From Pseudoneurospora amorphoporcata (Eukaryota; Ascomycota; Sordariomycetes; Sordariales; Sordariaceae), in NCBI GenBank assembly GCA_033297205.1, contig MU859207.1, forward strand, positions 1 through 64,000: DNA of 64,000 nucleotides, read 5' to 3'. Below the pieces are notes generated by a model, which was not told where the DNA came from, did not search any database, and was given only the letters and a program-made list of their open reading frames with translations. Of the stretch, positions 24,068 to 34,085 are shown one piece after another (the first letter of the stretch is position 1; every line of letters begins with the position of its first letter). Position numbers and translations under genes: made by a program.

Positions 24068-24979
24068 ATGGGCACCCCCTTCGCCTTCTGGACTCACCTC
24101 GTCCAAACTTGCTCCCCCCACCAGATCGAATTCTGGGGCACTCTCCTAACCCAGCTCATCTTCTTCTGGATCCCCGCGCTCACATACACCTTCCTCGACC
24201 CTCTCTTCCCCTCCTTCTCCGCGCGCCACAAGATTCAACCGCCCTTCAAACAACCTTCCGCGGGCGAAATTCGTCACTGCGCCCTCATCGTCCTGCGCAA
24301 CCAATGCTTCAATATCCTCTCTTCTTTAATCCTCACCACCCTCGCCATCCGCTCTGGCCGGGGCTCCCGTTTTCTTATTTCTGAACATGTTCCCGGTTTC
24401 TGGAGCGAAATGGCCTGGCAAATCCCCCTCTGTATCGTCACCCGCGAATTCATCTTCTACTACATCCACCGGCTCTTCCACACGCCGCGCTTTTACAAGA
24501 TGATCCACAAGAAACATCACGAGTTCACTGCGCCTACTGCCCTTTCGGCACAATACGCGCACCCTGTGGAACACCTCTTTGCCAATACTTTACCGATTGC
24601 GATTCCGGCCATGGTGCTGGGGGTGCATATCCTGACGTTTTGGACTTTCTTGGCCATCATGTTGGTCGAGACGGCGACGGTGCATAGCGGGTATGACTTT
24701 AAGTTACTTGGGTTGTTGGAGATGGCGAGGGATCATGATGCTCATCATGAATTGTTCAATGTGGAGTTTGGGGCGATTCCGGGGTTGATGGATAAGCTGC
24801 ATGGGACGGATTTGTCGAGTAGGAGGTGGAAGAGGGAGGAGAGGGAGAGGGAACGAAAGGCACGGGAGCGGGAGGCCGAGGGGGCCGGGGTTGATGTGGG
24901 GAAGGTGGAAGTTGTGAAGCTAGAACCGCTGGACAGAAGGGATTCGGGGGTGGACATGGAGATGTTGAAGGAGGATTGA
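24068..24979 (+). CDS. fatty acid hydroxylase superfamily protein (sterol desaturase-like)
   Basis: Intronless, 303 aa. It carries the three His clusters of the membrane di-iron hydroxylases: HRLFH at residues 134-138, HKKHH at 147-151 and HDAHH at 223-227, with further His at HPVEH (165-169) and VHSGYD (206). Hydrophobic segments near residues 22-45, 75-95, 115-132 and 172-200 place it in the ER membrane. This is the ERG3/ERG25/SUR2 superfamily, whose members oxidise sterols, fatty acids or sphingoid bases using O2 and cytochrome b5. The C-terminal 55 residues are charged (long Arg/Glu run) and outside the catalytic domain. Substrate is not predictable from sequence alone. Confidence 0.93.
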   Translation: MGTPFAFWTHLVQTCSPHQIEFWGTLLTQLIFFWIPALTYTFLDPLFPSFSARHKIQPPFKQPSAGEIRHCALIVLRNQCFNILSSLILTTLAIRSGRGSRFLISEHVPGFWSEMAWQIPLCIVTREFIFYYIHRLFHTPRFYKMIHKKHHEFTAPTALSAQYAHPVEHLFANTLPIAIPAMVLGVHILTFWTFLAIMLVETATVHSGYDFKLLGLLEMARDHDAHHELFNVEFGAIPGLMDKLHGTDLSSRRWKREERERERKAREREAEGAGVDVGKVEVVKLEPLDRRDSGVDMEMLKED

Positions 24980-25336
24980 AGTAGGAGCTCAAGATGGGAA
25001 ATGCAAAGGAGGCTGAACGCTTGTTTCATAGTGTCTTGTCTGATTTGGTAAAGTTCATGTGGCGCCGTGTAAGCTGCATGTCAGTACAATTTATGATGAT
25101 TGCGCCTAAAACGCCGGTTTGGTGATGACAACTGCTCCACTGTCAGCACTTTATTCTAACAGAGAGGGTTTTGAGGCTGATGATGTTTACCATGCTTAGG
25201 GCTGGCAATCATGCTATCACACATCATCCTGCTGGAAGCCTAACAGAAAGATTTTGTTTGGAAGTTGGTACTATTCGGAGGGAAAAAAAGAAGCGAGAGG
25301 GAAATGTACAAAAGAAGCAAAAGAAAAACATAGCTC
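24980..25336. other. intergenic region
   Basis: 357 bases between the hydroxylase stop and the tRNA-Arg gene. It is likely hydroxylase 3' UTR. Nothing else is seen. Confidence 0.45.
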
Positions 25337-25407
25337 GATCCACCCAGGGGTCGAACCTGGAACCTCCTGATTCGTAGTCAGACGCTCTGCCATTGAGCCA
25401 GCGGACC
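25337..25407 (-). tRNA. tRNA-Arg (ACG)
   Basis: The 71-nt cloverleaf on the minus strand has acceptor GGTCCGC with GTGGATC (two G-U pairs), D arm GGCTCAATGGCAGAGC, anticodon stem TCTGA/TCAGG around loop CTACGAA (anticodon ACG, read as ICG), and T arm CCAGG-TTCGACC-CCTGG. There is no intron. A T5 run lies about 8-12 nt downstream. It would decode CGU, CGC and CGA as the major Arg isoacceptor. Confidence 0.96.
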
Positions 25408-25491
25408 TTGCCAAATGTAGGTTCAGAATCGATGCCTTATAATCCCCGGTGCGTCTTTCAATTTCCCCTAGCACTACTTTCTCTCCCCCCC

Positions 25492-26379
25492 CTAGTACCC
25501 AACAGTAGTATAAGCACAAGGCTGGTAATCACTGGCATTGCCCCCCTTACTAAATGGAATTACCCCCAACGTCTCCCCATTCTCACAAACGCAATGATTT
25601 CCCACCCCATTATCCGGATCCGCCGCGTTCGAACAGAACGGAGTACCCGTCAGCGAAGCGATAGGGACCGTTGTCCACTTGGCGGAAGTGAACGTCGTGA
25701 GGTTTGCGAACGGTGTAGTCTTGAAAGTCAGCGGCTTGGGTAATGTTCTGGATGGTTGCTTTATAGATAACGGCTTGACGGTCGTGGATACCACGGTAGT
25801 GGTAAAAGAAGTGAAGGTCTTGATGACGGAGATGGTCGTTGTTTCATCTTGGACTGCACTGCTGGGCGTTGGGTAGGTACTGTGGTCGCCCCAGGTGTCG
25901 GAGTAGCTGGACCAGGTGAAGTAGGGGGTGGACCAGGTCTTGTAAGGGGTGGTGACGTTGAAGTGGGTGATGGGTGTTGTGACGTTCGAGTACGTGGTGT
26001 GGACGGGGTAGCCGGTCCAGGTTGTATTAGGTGTGGTGAAGTTCCAAGTGGTACTTGGTGTGAAGGTCCAGGACGTGGTAGTGGTGTCGGATTCTGTGTT
26101 GTAAGGATACTCTGGTGATGACGTTGTTGATGAGAATGTAGATGCCGAGTCCGTGCTGCTGTGTGGTGTTGGTCGTGGTGGCCAGAGTGGTGGGAGGGAG
26201 GTATAGGACTCGGTCTGTTGACTGTAATATGTGGTTTCGTCCACGGTTTGAGTGCTGGTCAAGGCGCTGGGGATGTCCCGGACTACATGTTTGTGTCTGG
26301 GTGGTCCTGCTAGCCCTAGAGAAACCCAAGAGAGGAGGAAGAGGAGGGCGTGTGATGTGTTGAGCGATTGCGGACTCAT
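25492..26379 (-). CDS. secreted Ser/Thr-rich protein
   Basis: Intronless, 295 aa. A signal peptide (ALLFLLSWVSLGLAG, cleavage near residue 25) is followed by a dibasic-containing propeptide-like RHKHVVRD. The protein then becomes extremely Thr/Ser/Tyr/Trp-rich with repeated TTP-x-TTW and NVTTP elements (TFTPSTTWNFTTPNTTW, YSNVTTPITHFNVTTPYKTW). Several N-x-T sites suggest heavy glycosylation. The C-terminal 60 residues have four Cys (PFCSNAADPDNGVGNHCVCE, then QPCAYT), probably two disulfides forming a small module. I see no GPI-anchor tail. It is likely a cell-wall or extracellular protein, and its function is unknown. Confidence 0.82.
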   Translation of the reverse strand: MSPQSLNTSHALLFLLSWVSLGLAGPPRHKHVVRDIPSALTSTQTVDETTYYSQQTESYTSLPPLWPPRPTPHSSTDSASTFSSTTSSPEYPYNTESDTTTTSWTFTPSTTWNFTTPNTTWTGYPVHTTYSNVTTPITHFNVTTPYKTWSTPYFTWSSYSDTWGDHSTYPTPSSAVQDETTTISVIKTFTSFTTTVVSTTVKPLSIKQPSRTLPKPLTFKTTPFANLTTFTSAKWTTVPIASLTGTPFCSNAADPDNGVGNHCVCENGETLGVIPFSKGGNASDYQPCAYTTVGY

Positions 26380-27826
26380 CTCGAAGTGTTGCAGGGATGC
26401 TGGTAGGTTGGGGCTACCTTGCAGACGTTCAAGCTGAATATTTGCCTGACTTTGACTGGTAAACTAGAAGCTCAAGAGTCGACTCATATTAAAAGTCCCA
26501 AGCATCTTTGGAAAAAGCTGACATCTACACCTACCCATATATGCCCCTATTCGATACTTTGGGACATATGATGATGAAGGCGAAGATTGTAACCGACACA
26601 CGAGATGGACCAAACGATACACCAGCTGTCAAAAAGTCGTGGCCGCGTTACCTGTATGACAGACACGTTTGCTACCATCCTCCAGTTATTGTTCGGTCCT
26701 TTGTCGATTCTGGTAGCTGGGTCCCATGGTAACTGTTGTCACATGTAGCACAAGTCTCTGTAGCTCCGCTCAGATGGAGCTAAAAGCACATCGTTGTAGG
26801 CTTGTTCGCTTTCCATCGTGCCAGTTAACTCGGAGATGTTGTATCCTTGACAAGAACACCCGTGTAGTATGACAACTTGGCGGAACATCCGTCGAGCGAT
26901 CATGCCACCAAAGATTTGATGTGGTACCCATTGCGATCCTAGCTGTGACCCAGTTGGGCATTAGCAAGGATCCTAAGTAGGCAGAGCTAGCCATAAGACA
27001 GAGGAGGTTGCATCGGCATTGAGTAAGGGGAGGTCATGGGTTGAAGATTCCGTTAGGTGATTAGGCTGGCAAGCCATCGAGTGTTTGTAAAATAGAGTGA
27101 ATTGGCCAGTCCCAATACCCCTCGCATTACTTAAGAAGGGCAGTTGCAAAACTGCGATATGCCTCGTAATAAACCGAAAACGCGTCGGCCAGAGTCTTCG
27201 AGGGATTGTTGGATCCAGGAAATGTGTTGGACTTTGGTCCGTATGTATGTGTCATGAAGATGTAAAAATGCGTGGCAGGGTGTCCGGAGTGTATTACACT
27301 GACGAGTATTCAGAGTATTCGTACAATCGCTCGGCCATCAGTTTCGACGTACCATAAAACTTGCCGATCGCCTGCCAGAGAAGCCTTCTCTCGAATATTT
27401 CTTCCGTTTGCCAGTTGAGAATGCTCTTGGCCTCTGGATTGATACCATGGATGCGGGAGCAGATATTAAGTCGACATATTGTAGAAAATCATCTTCCGAG
27501 GAACCGAGAACCTCAATGCCTCGCCCCTAACCTGCATGTACTGCATATTTCCGAATAAACCGACGGATATCGTCCTCATATCTGCCTGACGACTGACTGC
27601 CGACTGCATATGTCGACCTGGGCGGGCACCAATCCTGGAACCTGGATTAGATCCTGCTAGGCGCAAGACCTTTGAGCTAACCCGTTTGCCCAATTCCTTT
27701 TTGTGGGAAACCACACAATCGCCGACCATCATTCGCCAGCGTCCAACGAAGCAAGGAGAGGATCTCACCATCACCAATCAATAGCCCGCGTAACGTTGAC
27801 GAAAGACCCTTGCCACGACATTGAAA
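26380..27826. other. intergenic region with a weak tRNA-like sequence
   Basis: About 1.4 kb without a supportable protein gene. At 27623-27691 the minus strand shows a box A-like TTAGCTCAAAGGT and a box B-like GGTTCCAGGATTGG, but the D, anticodon and T stems do not pair well, so I do not call a tRNA. Confidence 0.45.
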
Positions 27827-28825
27827 ATGACCAAGCGAGTCCTCCCAAGAGCGGCACCGTCCCAGAGGCCACGGCTGGCTAACCACGGACGGGTCCCAAA
27901 GGCAGTAGAACTAGCAGCTGATTTGATAGCTTTGCTGATTGCTGCTGGATTTCTTTTCATCATTTTTTACATCTCACGGTTCTCCCTCAACCTTCTACAC
28001 GGTGCTTTGGCGAGCTCCTACGAGATACTACAAACATCTTCTCTGACGCCAATCATGACGATGCTCAAGGACTGGGAGAACATTAGCAGCGACGGCAAGG
28101 ACCAAGGTTCCGAATACCCCAAGACCGACATCTACATGGGCAGCAGTGACGCCGATCCCAGTCCAGCCTACCAAGAAGCAGGTCATCACGACAACATGTT
28201 CCCCCATCATCCCAAACAGTCGCCCCGACTGATGATTATCGGCGCTACCTGGGGTGGCGTCAGCGTCACAGACGACATCCGGGCCATGGTGGCATCAGAC
28301 GACAGCATCACTTTCGACATGTGCAATATCTGGAAGGTGTTGACGCCCGATCCAGCTTATGGAGCCACAAAGACCTTGACAGTGCTCTACCAATTCGAGG
28401 GGTTGAACAACAATGCGGGAGTGCACCTGCTCAACATTCCGGAGCATACGGTCGTCCTCAGCATCAGGGCGGACAAGGACGCCGATGCGAGAGAGCAAAA
28501 GCCCGCAGAAGAAATGTCACAGTTTGCACAAACCATCAATCGACCGTGGCGGACGGGACTTCCTTACAACGGCTCGGTGGAAATTCTGGCGGCGTTGTAC
28601 GGGCCGGAACGCATCGAGACGCCGTCGGTGTTGCAGGAACTGGCCAAGTTCTTTGAGGGAAGGAGGGGCCAGATCCGGATGACGAACGCGTTTTGGAAGA
28701 AGGATACTTGGCCGGGCGTTAGGAAGTCCTGGACGGTGTACTTTCGGTTTGCAGACTCGAAGCGGATTCAGGTGGTGACGGGCATGGAGGACGGCGCGCT
28801 GGAGGTGCCGTGGGGGAGGTTCTAG
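27827..28825 (+). CDS. hypothetical single-pass membrane protein
   Basis: Intronless, 332 aa. The ATG at 27827 is chosen because the upstream in-frame codon at 27821 is TTG. A basic N-terminal tail of 25 residues precedes one strong TM segment (residues 27-49, LIALLIAAGFLFIIFYISRF), suggesting a type II or tail-in membrane topology. The soluble part contains LMIIGATWGGVSVTDDIRAM followed by CNIWKVLTPDPAYGATKTLT (roughly residues 135-180). I recognise this as the pattern of a fungal module of the form ATYGG-x-DVTD...GDPAPG-x-KxLxVxY. A second copy may follow (RPWRTGLPYNGSVEILAALYG, then GRRGQIRMTNAFWKKDTWPG). The role is unknown. Confidence 0.75.
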   Translation: MTKRVLPRAAPSQRPRLANHGRVPKAVELAADLIALLIAAGFLFIIFYISRFSLNLLHGALASSYEILQTSSLTPIMTMLKDWENISSDGKDQGSEYPKTDIYMGSSDADPSPAYQEAGHHDNMFPHHPKQSPRLMIIGATWGGVSVTDDIRAMVASDDSITFDMCNIWKVLTPDPAYGATKTLTVLYQFEGLNNNAGVHLLNIPEHTVVLSIRADKDADAREQKPAEEMSQFAQTINRPWRTGLPYNGSVEILAALYGPERIETPSVLQELAKFFEGRRGQIRMTNAFWKKDTWPGVRKSWTVYFRFADSKRIQVVTGMEDGALEVPWGRF

Positions 28826-29874
28826 GGAGTTGATTCGGGCGGAACGATATCCGAGGAGTATCATGTGCCTGATCAGAGACTCAAGATAGTCAGTATGGCT
28901 TGAATACAGAGATGATAGTCATGGTTTTCGGATGGTTGGGCTCCGAGTAAGAAAGGGGAGGCTTAGGGTTTTGTCATGTCGCCTACACGCGAAGATAGCG
29001 GCATCGTTTGGGGCGGGGCCCAGTGTTGACCACTCTAGGTCCACAAAGAACAATAAGAAATTTTGATGGAGAAAAGTGGTTGGGAATTGAATCTTTTCGA
29101 CTTGGATGAAAAGACTTGATAAACGGTTGATACCAGATATTGCAAGTCCGACTTATATAAAGGGTAGTCCACTAATGCCGAGAATAGGAATGGCTTCAAC
29201 AGTCCTGCCCTCCACTTTAATATGCTTTGTTGTTTTGGTTTGCTCTTTCAGTTTGTCGGGATTGTTGATTCAGCTCTTGTTCGCCTGCTGACCACGCAGA
29301 CAACACTGTCAGTTTAATCACCTCACGCCGCGCTTGATAGCGCAAAGTCGCAGTGACGGGAGTCTATCACGAGTTGTGGCTGTGTTAGGCAAGGTGGATG
29401 ACCATGGTCAATTCCACGGTACAGACAGTCAGAGATGTAACTGGCATATAGCTCAGGATGCGGAGGATCCTTTGTGAAGGCTGAGGGCTCGATGAGATGG
29501 TTTTCAGGTCGAAATCCGTGCCCTGGCATCCACTTACCAGGCCGGCCTGCCTTTACAGACACTCCTTCCCGTAAATTTGGACTTGTGCCCTCACGCCTGC
29601 CCAAGAGGGTCGTGCCTTCCGCTTTGCGCCCTTCACTTCTTCGGCTGCGCTTCCCTTTCACTGCGTACCGGGCCCACTTGTTGCCGTCGGTCTGTTTATC
29701 GAGACTCTCTAGGCTTCTTCTTCCTCTTCTAGCTCATTCCACTTCTCCGGGAAGCGCACGAGGAATTCCCTTTGTCTCAAGCAATCAGCTGCTTGAACCA
29801 GACCTCGAGCATCGATCCCATTGTCGCTTTACAGACAACAAGCACGACGACATCTACACAACCGGACAGCAACC
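28826..29874. other. intergenic region
   Basis: About 1 kb. It should contain the promoter and 5' UTR of the following acidic-protein gene. Nothing else supportable. Confidence 0.45.
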
Positions 29875-30702
29875 ATGGCTACCTCCAGCGGACAGCAAGT
29901 CTATTACATGGCGTTCAACTGCTGCGGTTGGGCCGTGGTAATCCCTGAATAGGTGGATGGCTACGAAGTCGGAGAGCCTCCCGACGACACGTTTAGTGTC
30001 TCCTGGTTTCTTTTGTCAACATTCGCAGTCTGAGTATGGCGTGTCTGAGGATGCCAACACTGAGGATGGACCCAACAACAATGTCAACGAAAGCAACGAT
30101 GACTCGCCCAACGGTACATTTGCCAACACCACGGTTTCGGATGGCAACCCAAATGACAACCCGGATAAAACTCAGAACAATGGGGAGTCCGACGCCTGGA
30201 GCGATACCAGCGAATGGAGAGGTATTCACGACTCCGATGGCGACGTGGAAATGGAAGAAGACGAGGAGATAGAAGAAGACGAGGAGATAGAAGACCACCA
30301 AGAGATGAGTGGCGACGAAGAGATGGAAGAGGATCAAGACGTGGAAGGCGATCAAGAAACGGAAAACAAGGAAGGAACGGAAGACAACGAAGAGATGATT
30401 GACCAAGGGCGGCAGATGAAGAGATGGATGACACTGTTAGTTTGGTCCATACCTGAAATGAGAGCATCCGCTCCAACCACGGTCCCAATCAACACCGCCA
30501 TGATGCCACCAGCAGCTCCATTTCCGCAGAGGGTGCAACTGACGTCTTCACCGAGATGTCTGACGAAGACGGCTCCCCCCGCCACAACGTCTCCTCCCCA
30601 GTCCTCGGCGAAAACACAGCCTCAAGTGCTGCCATGGCCGGCCGGGTGACCGACAACCACGATGATGAGGAGGAGGAAGGCGAGGAGCTGGATAAATCCT
30701 AG
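29875..30702 (+). CDS. acidic low-complexity protein, three exons
   Basis: Proposed exons 29875-29937, 30029-30435 and 30516-30702 give 218 aa. The start AACCATGG is a strong context and the frame would stop at TAG in the first intron if unspliced. Intron 1 (91 nt) runs GTAATC to TTCGCAG and joins CCGWAV to SEYGVS. Intron 2 (80 nt) runs GTTAGT to CAGCAG and restores the acidic frame ending DDEEEEGEELDKS. Residues 21-155 are rich in Asp, Glu and Asn, with an 18-bp tandem duplication at 30254-30289 encoding EEDEEI twice. Without intron 2 the frame runs into a Pro/Ser sequence unlike the rest. Intron 2's donor is weak, so that junction is tentative. Probably intrinsically disordered; function unknown. 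Confidence 0.6.
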
Positions 30703-31598
30703 TAGGAGAGGGCTCGAAAGGCACAACGAGATGATGTGGAGGAGAAGAGGCCAACGTCGTTGAGCTTTTTGAACCGTAGAGATTGAAGTAGAGTAGTACT
30801 ACCCACCCGCCCCACCCAAATCCTAAAGTACTCTTTCTATTAATATGTTAGCTGTCATGTAGAATAGAGGGTCTTGGCTGTATCTTTATAGCTCAAGGTG
30901 TAGGAGACCAAAGCGAAGAAGTCGAAGACATTTTGATGGTATGCCAGTTCAAAACTGGTCGGTATGTCAGCTCATGACCTCGGGTCGGCTTCACTATGCG
31001 TCTTGTATCTGATCATCCAGAATATGCTAATTCCGATGTTCGATATGCCAAGGTAAATATCGTAAAGGTTTTGTCGATCGGCGCCTAGGCATTTCTGTGT
31101 GTCCCTGTAAGGTTTTGGACGGTTCAGGATACATCTCGTCCAGAGTATAAGGAGTACCAGGCTGATCCGCGGTTGGTGTGCTCGTGATCCTATTAATCGA
31201 AGAGAGAAGCAAAGAGGGGTGTGAAGAAGGGGCGAAAAGAGGAGTAAAGAGAGAAGGAGGCTGCTTATTGCGTGGTGCTTGACTGTGACATTGAGATGGG
31301 AACAAATAATGCCGGTGATGAGTGCAGGACTCGTGGCCGTGAACTAATAGTGTGTATGTATTTAGCAACAGGATGTGCTCGGGTATCCAAAAATAGGGTA
31401 GTAATGATACCAATGTAATGTCTACGCTGTCATTCAGCCTTATGCGATCTTCCCCATGTCATGTCTTTCATGGACTCCCGCAACCCCTCCATCCTTGATC
31501 CCAATACGCCGTTCTCCTAACTAACCAATACTGCATAATAAATCCTTATTTAACCCAAAACAGCCACCCAGTAGACTCCCCTCTAACAAGCACCCAGC
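30703..31598. other. intergenic region between convergent genes
   Basis: 896 bases between the acidic-protein stop and the patatin-like stop, presumably two 3' UTRs. No gene supported. Confidence 0.45.
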
Positions 31599-34085
31599 CT
31601 ACACAGAATCACTCTGGTTCTCATCATCCGCGTCCGAATGTCTCACATTCTGTTCCCCGGGCGTCTCATCTACGCCCACAGTCGAAGAATTCCCCGCATG
31701 ACTCGTGGGCGGCGACAGAGGTCTGGAGAAGTCAAAGAGTCGTTCGTCCCCTGCCGAGCCGTCCTGAACGAGTTGCTGCAGGGCATGAGATGCCTGATGG
31801 AGGCCATGGCTTTGACCGTGGGTATGATGAGGGTGCGTGTGAACCTGGGACCAAGGTCTCCCTTCCCGCATGTGGCTTGCGCTCCTAGCGGACCTCTGCA
31901 ACCGCGGCTTTGCGAGAATGTGAGCAACCGGCGCTCGGCCGTGCGGAGTGACGCTCCCAGGGCGAGTATGGGCACCTCTGCGGTAGCTCATCTCCAGACG
32001 CTCGTCTTCTTCGGATTGGTCATCGGTTAGGTAGTCATCGTCATGGCTTTGGTACATCTTTCTGTGTCGAGAGGCGAGGATCTGAACGCTGCTAGCGGAG
32101 CTTCTGCGGTGATGGTGCCGGGTGCGATGATGCTGATGCTCGCCAGGGGTAGCCTCCCCCGAGGATGGAGGGCGCATGAAGCCGGGAGTGGGCTGGACAG
32201 CTGGGCCGAGAGTGGCAACACTGATGCGACGGAGGTCGACTTGGCTCTTACCAAAAACAACGCGGGCCCGCAGGGCGTGGACGGCTTGGTCCAAGGCCAG
32301 CTCGATGGCCAACCTGTCTCGAATCCGGCTCAGTTTCGGCCAGGTTGCTCGTTCACCTATGAGACAGTTGCGGATCATGAACTCGGGTGTTGGATTCCTG
32401 AGAATGCGAGGGAGGTCTTGCATTGAAAGTTCTGGCAGGATGGTAATGTCCCCAGAATATCGCTGACTAAGGATGGAGCGAAGCTTGGTCAGGAGACCGG
32501 GAAAGATGCCAAACTCGGTAAGGAAATGTAGTCGGTGGACGGCCTCATCTTTGGCTAGAGTGGTAAGGTAATAGAGCCACTCGCTGTTGTTTTCTTGGGC
32601 GGCAGCCTTTTGTTGGCGAAGCCGCCCGGGATGGTTCCGCGGATATAACCTGTCATCTTTAGAAAGAAAGGGGACGATGTGGGGATTGACCTGGGAAACG
32701 ATAAAGTGGTTGACATTGAACATCTCGGCGAGACGGGTCATTGGTAGGTCGTTGTCTACAGAGCCATCAATCCAGTGTTGGGGTGTTGGGTTCCATGGAA
32801 GATGGGCGCCGGTCGTAGGATCCTTGATCAGCAACGGAGCTGCTTGGAACACAAGTGGGACGGAGCACGAAGCAGCCACTGCGGACCAGATCATGACATT
32901 CGGAGCCGTAATGTAGTTCAACAAGCGAGGGAGCTCGTAAATAGATGCGGTCGAAACGCAAATGTTGCATATCCTTCGAGTCCGGTTGTAAGCCTCCTGG
33001 AAAGTCAGGTCGCCAAGCAGGGATCGCATCACTCGGGTGAGATTCGATATGTCGGCCCAGCTCCCTTGGGTCAAAAGTCTGCGCAAGCTGTCGGAGATGC
33101 CGTCTTTGGGACCCTCGAATACGTCGAGATCGCCATAAGGAAAGTGCTGGATCAGGTCGGGGATCTCTTCGTCTTTCCTAGTGCACAGAACAGAGCACAC
33201 AATGGAACCAGCAGATGCGCCCGAGATGATGCGAGGCAAAAGATTCGCTTCAAACAGGGACTTGATGACACCGATATGCGACATGCCAAAAGTAGCCCCT
33301 CCACTCAGAAGAAGGGCGCTTCTCCCAAAGCTCTGTCTGGCGTACAACATGCCCTCCAACAAATCCTTGGTCTCCATGTCGGCAGGCAACGTTTGGGTGC
33401 TTTGGTCCACCAGAGCGTCGATGGTTTTGACGGCCGAGTCAACATAGTCCTCGATCAGTTTCTTGGTCCCGACATACGCATGGCGGTACAGGTCGATGTT
33501 GCCCATTCCGCCGAGGTCGCGCGAGAGGGCCGTACGGACCAGATACATCATTTCCCTTGTGTCGCCATTTTCCCGAGCATGATCCAGGTCTCGGAGCTTG
33601 GTCTCGATGATATCAGGGTGGTAGTCGCCGGTCGAGGGATCGAGTTTCCACGCGTCGTTGCCTTCAAGGTGGTCGAGTTCCTTGGCGGCCGTTTCCCATT
33701 CCTCTGCGCTGGTGGCCTGAATGTGACAGAAGAATGGTCAGCGTTGTCGGAAGTGTGACGTGGAGCAGCATGAGTTGTTGTGAATAGTTGTACAAACATT
33801 GTGCATGACGTCCTCTAGGAGCCGCATCCTCTCCTCGATCCTCCGCTTGTTTTCTCTCTCGGGCTGAGTGAGGCCGTCTCGCCATGACAGAACGTAGTTG
33901 CCGGCACTGCGGATGACTTTTGAGAGGGGCCGGAACGCGACGTGCTTCTCGACCCTGCTATTCTTTTTCTTGAGAGCCGAAGCCAAGGGTTGGGAAGATG
34001 CCTTTTGAGTGCCACAATCGCTGCCATCGGGGCCGCTGGGGCTGACACGGATGCCTGGCGGTCCGTGGACGAGAAGGTCGGTCAT
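31599..34085 (-). CDS. patatin-like phospholipase / triacylglycerol lipase (DUF3336 + patatin)
   Basis: Exons 34085-33798 and 33716-31599 (81-nt intron, GTTTGT...ATTCAG) give 801 aa and join DVMHN to ATSAEEWE. The DUF3336 region (WRDGLTQPERENKRRIEERM to ARENGDTREMMYLVRTALSR, about residues 70-165) precedes the patatin domain. That domain has the oxyanion motif GGATFGMSH (235-243), the nucleophile elbow GASAG (Ser264) and the catalytic Asp in IDGS (Asp413), the complete Ser-Asp dyad. This order is that of yeast TGL3/4/5 lipid-droplet lipases and their relatives. The C-terminal 180 residues are His/Arg/Ser-rich and probably disordered. The upstream frame opens at a TTG, so the ATG at 34085 is used; an additional 5' exon cannot be excluded. 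Confidence 0.93.

Noticed and set aside
27623..27691. tRNA-like sequence on the minus strand with box A- and box B-like motifs
   Set aside because: The D, anticodon and T stems contain too many mismatches and no clear anticodon loop forms. It is at best a tRNA-derived relic.
32775..33758. 327-codon plus-strand frame over the patatin-like gene
   Set aside because: The minus strand encodes the complete GASAG/DGS catalytic dyad, so the plus frame is a shadow.
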